Part shown: positions 61,419 to 64,000 of the stretch, one piece after another
Numbering within the stretch: the stretch's first letter is position 1
Layout of the letters: each line of letters starts with the position of its first letter
NCBI GenBank assembly: GCA_034440635.1
Contig: JAOTON010000385.1
Location: forward strand, 310,001-374,000
Length of the DNA stretch: 64,000 bases
Reading direction: 5' to 3'
DNA from: Lepas anatifera
Taxonomy: Eukaryota > Arthropoda > Thecostraca > Lepadidae
Notes under the pieces: model-generated
What the model was told of the DNA's origin: nothing
Seen by the model: the letters and a program-made list of their open reading frames with translations, nothing else
Database searches by the model: none
Made by a program: the position numbers and the translations under genes

Positions 61419-62322
61419 TTAACCCTCCCACCGGGGGCATCGATGCCCCAGGTTTTCCGGGATAGCAGAAAACGAAAGGCGCAGCACCGCGGTTGGGGCT
61501 CCCCTACTGCATCATTTTCCACCATCCGAAATTTTTCCGGGTCACCCAGGTCGGTCCCAGACGAGGTCACCAGGTCCTCCTTCACTTTGAGCTCTGTAGA
61601 GCTCATTTCATTGATCATCTGACTTCCCACTTTTGGCTCTCCAGGGTCTACAGGTGTATATCCGGGATTTTTCGATTTCGGCCTGGGTGGTCGGTGCTCT
61701 CCCATTGAAAAGCATGGGAAAAGCTGTATTGTGATCTAAACGTCACAAGCGATTGAAATGCTCGCTTGATCGAAAGCGTTCTTGGACACCCTTTCCGGAT
61801 TCCAGGGTTTTTGCCCTTTGATTTAAGGTCATCAGGTCACCAGGGGTCAAAACAGTATTTTGACAATAGCTTTTGACCTAATTAAGCTGAGCGCTGATAC
61901 AAACACCATCGTGTTTGTTTGTACTGGCTTTCTTTGTATAGGCAGGTCACTTTCTGACCTTTCGTGACCTCGGTCATCTTAGGTCCGAGGTGACCTCTGG
62001 AGGTCAAACTAATGGCGGGAGGTCTTTACGTTCCCTAGCGGAAAAAGGACTGACAATTTCCTATCAATTTTTTACCAGACTTCAATAGCTCTAATGGCAG
62101 GAGAGTTATGCCCAGTTTGCTTCAGCATTGCATATTTGAGTGAAAACAGCCAATCTGGACCTAATTTGACCTCTGGGGTCAAACCATTACCTGGCCTAAA
62201 CATGCGAGTAATTTCTTACTGATTCACGCGATCCTTCTATTGCTTTGCGTTTGGCTACGCCCTATTTTGGTTGGGGGCCATCGTGCCCCGGTGGGGGAGG
62301 TGGCGCTGCCCCCGGGGGTTAA
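61419..62322 (+). mobile_element. Complete 0.9-kb TTAA-ended element with CCCTCCCACCGGGG termini
   Basis: The left end TTAACCCTCCCACCGGGGGC and the right end (reverse complement TTAACCCCCGGGGGCAGCGC, then CACCTCCCCCACCGGGGC) frame it, with TTAA at 61419-61422 and 62319-62322. The palindrome GGGGCATCGATGCCCC lies at 61434-61449 and is followed by TCCGGGATAGCAGAAAACG. The interior is AGGTCA/TGACCT-rich. The subfamily matches the fragment at 6386. No transposase is present. Confidence 0.8.
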
Positions 62323-63784
62323 AGGCCAATTAGGCCCGTGCACCCACAAGCAGGGACGTCGGCTGGCACGGCGTTGATTCCACTGCTGCGGCGTGCACTC
62401 CCCAGTGTACCGCCATCTCCTGGGTAGAAGGCAGACGCGGAAAAGGCTGCCTAAGGTCAGCCTTGATCCATGGGCTTTCCACATCAAAGCGTGGCGCCTT
62501 TGCCAACCGCACCAAGGCTGCGGCCAGCACCCCGGGTATCCTATAGTTTGCGCATTAACAAAGATATGGGCTATAATTTAGCAAGGACCGTAAAAAGGCA
62601 GTTCTGTATAGAATTCACCCAAACACAACCCCTCACACTAAAATGTTTGAGGGACTATCCTGCAATGCCCTTTGTGAGCCAGCACTGTGCACAAACGGCA
62701 TTGCAACCATTGCCTGACTTCTTATTTATGCATGACTCTCCCGGAGCCGAGAGCGTTTGGGTCACCTCTTCCATCCCACTCACAGCTTTTTCTAGAAGGC
62801 CGAAAAGCGCTAACAGACCCCCGTTTGACTTGCTTGACCTATAATTTTCACGGGCTTATCGGCACTCATGAGTATGGCCGTGAGGCCTGTTTTACTACCT
62901 GTCATGCGATTACATAACATAGCTTCCATGGTAGTCTCATCCTAGGAGAGCAGACCGATCTAGGAACGTAGTTTACGCCTGTATATCAAATCTGCAGCTA
63001 CTGAACAAAGGATGATCAGAATTTATATCAGATGTCTGCTAGGGCATATATGACTTTAGCAGGGGGTATACTACATATTGATTATCACCAAGCGAATGAA
63101 TTAATAATCATAATTCATTTGTATTAGAAAATGGTAAAAGTAATACACGTGATACTCTGGGATTTTCTAGCCTGATGTATACGGTGATAATTTTATAATT
63201 GAGGGCAAAGGAAGTGAGTCCCGAAGAACTTGCATGAAATATTAACCACCTACTTGTATCATTTTTAGAATTTGTTTCCAGTGTATAAGATGAACTCGGC
63301 GAAGTTAATGGTAAGCAGCTCACTGCGTTTTTATGCAGTTCAGTCCGTCTTTTCTCACCCAAACGGACGTTCAACCCGTATTCAACTGTATCCATGGGCG
63401 TCAAAAGCGGGAAAATTGGGTCACGTCCCTCCCTGATCTGCGGATCACGGAGGGGGCATTCCCTAAAAAAAGAGACTCGACCCAGGTCTTGTGCATTTTA
63501 TCCTTTGTCCACGTTTGGACAAAACACATATTTAAGTGCGTGTAATTGTGTCATGAAGTACACAGTCGTTAGCTTTTTTCAAAGACAGCCTATGTGACCA
63601 AAATTTACTTCCCACCCCACCCCACCCGCCGATCATCGCCAATCCAGAGTCCGTCCCCCATTAAAAATTTCGTGGCGACGCCCATGGCAGTATGTATTTA
63701 CATGCATTCCCGCACATGTATGCAACTACGTTAGCATATATCATGCGACATAATACACCCAGTAATCAAGAAAGAAGACGGTGG
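62323..63784. other. Non-coding, no feature recognised
   Basis: Unique-looking, AT-rich to balanced. Short frames of up to 124 codons on both strands have no recognised domain. A C-rich patch at 63610-63660 resembles the small G-rich elements. Confidence 0.35.
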
Positions 63785-64000
63785 CGGACACATGGGGACA
63801 AACAATACTTTCCCCAAACGGAAAAACTGGGGAAAACCATGTTTTACCCCTTCCCCAGCTTTTGACCTCCGTTTTGCCCCAAATCCTTTTTAGTGTTTAA
63901 GCAAGGCTTTGGTGCTTCAACGGGCAACTTCAAACAGAACCAATCAACTAAAGTGTAAGCATTGGGCTTGGTCCTCTTGATGTTCAGAATCCCTTTTGAG
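63785..64000 (+). mobile_element. G-rich element, second copy of the 36967 family, cut by the window edge
   Basis: It starts GTGGCGGACACATGGGGAC. AAACGGAAAAACTGGGGAAA, GACCTCCGTTTTGCCC, AAGCAAGGCTTTGGTGCTTC and CAACTTCAAACAGAACCA follow in the same order as at 37010-37141. The right end lies outside the window. Confidence 0.65.

Overview
This is animal nuclear DNA. It holds one gene I can recognise, a single large exon of an Sp8/Sp9-type (Sp6-9 group) zinc-finger transcription factor at about 28.7-30.0 kb on the + strand, inside about 60 kb without any other recognisable gene. There are no operons, ribosome binding sites or long non-repetitive prokaryote-like ORFs, microsatellites are abundant, and there are many short transposons without coding capacity. 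The Sp protein and the repeat style suggest a bilaterian invertebrate, probably a protostome (arthropod or lophotrochozoan). I cannot name the species.

Layout. 1-6.5 kb: several copies of a non-autonomous DNA-transposon superfamily with TTAA at its ends (piggyBac-like), one copy nested in another, plus a 0.49-kb GA microsatellite. 6.5-11.6 kb: a 192-bp MITE and a possible promoter with CCAAT boxes near 10.15 kb. 11.6-13.2 kb: a second element family with a complete TTAA element inserted in it. 13.6-19.1 kb: small G-rich elements and a 19-bp minisatellite. 19-28.2 kb: mostly unique DNA with CpG-rich islands and an old TTAA element. 28.71-29.95 kb: the Sp8/9 exon. 30-36.5 kb: 3' flank, two long CT microsatellites, GC-rich islands and a suspicious homopolymer patch. 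36.5-45.4 kb: more TTAA elements (complete ones at 37.4-38.4 and 44.1-45.4 kb), a G-rich element and old dispersed repeats. 48.8-49.3 kb: a 38-bp satellite whose unit is self-complementary. 51.4-52.3 kb: a 36-40-bp satellite that happens to leave long open frames. 55.1-55.6 kb: two facing fragments of a DDE transposase forming a large inverted repeat. 61.4-62.3 kb: another complete TTAA element. 63.8 kb to the end: the start of a G-rich element also found at 37 kb.

How it fits together. A developmental regulator sitting alone in a wide gene-poor stretch is typical for Sp8/9, so some of the GC-rich islands may be cis-regulatory. The most interesting pattern is in the TTAA elements. They share a modular end: TTAA, a C-rich terminal repeat, a G-stretch/C-stretch hairpin whose inner sequence changes from copy to copy while its pairing is kept, then a GGATAG...AAAACG-like box. 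Their bodies are packed with AGGTCA/TGACCT, the nuclear-receptor half-site. No transposase for them lies in this window.
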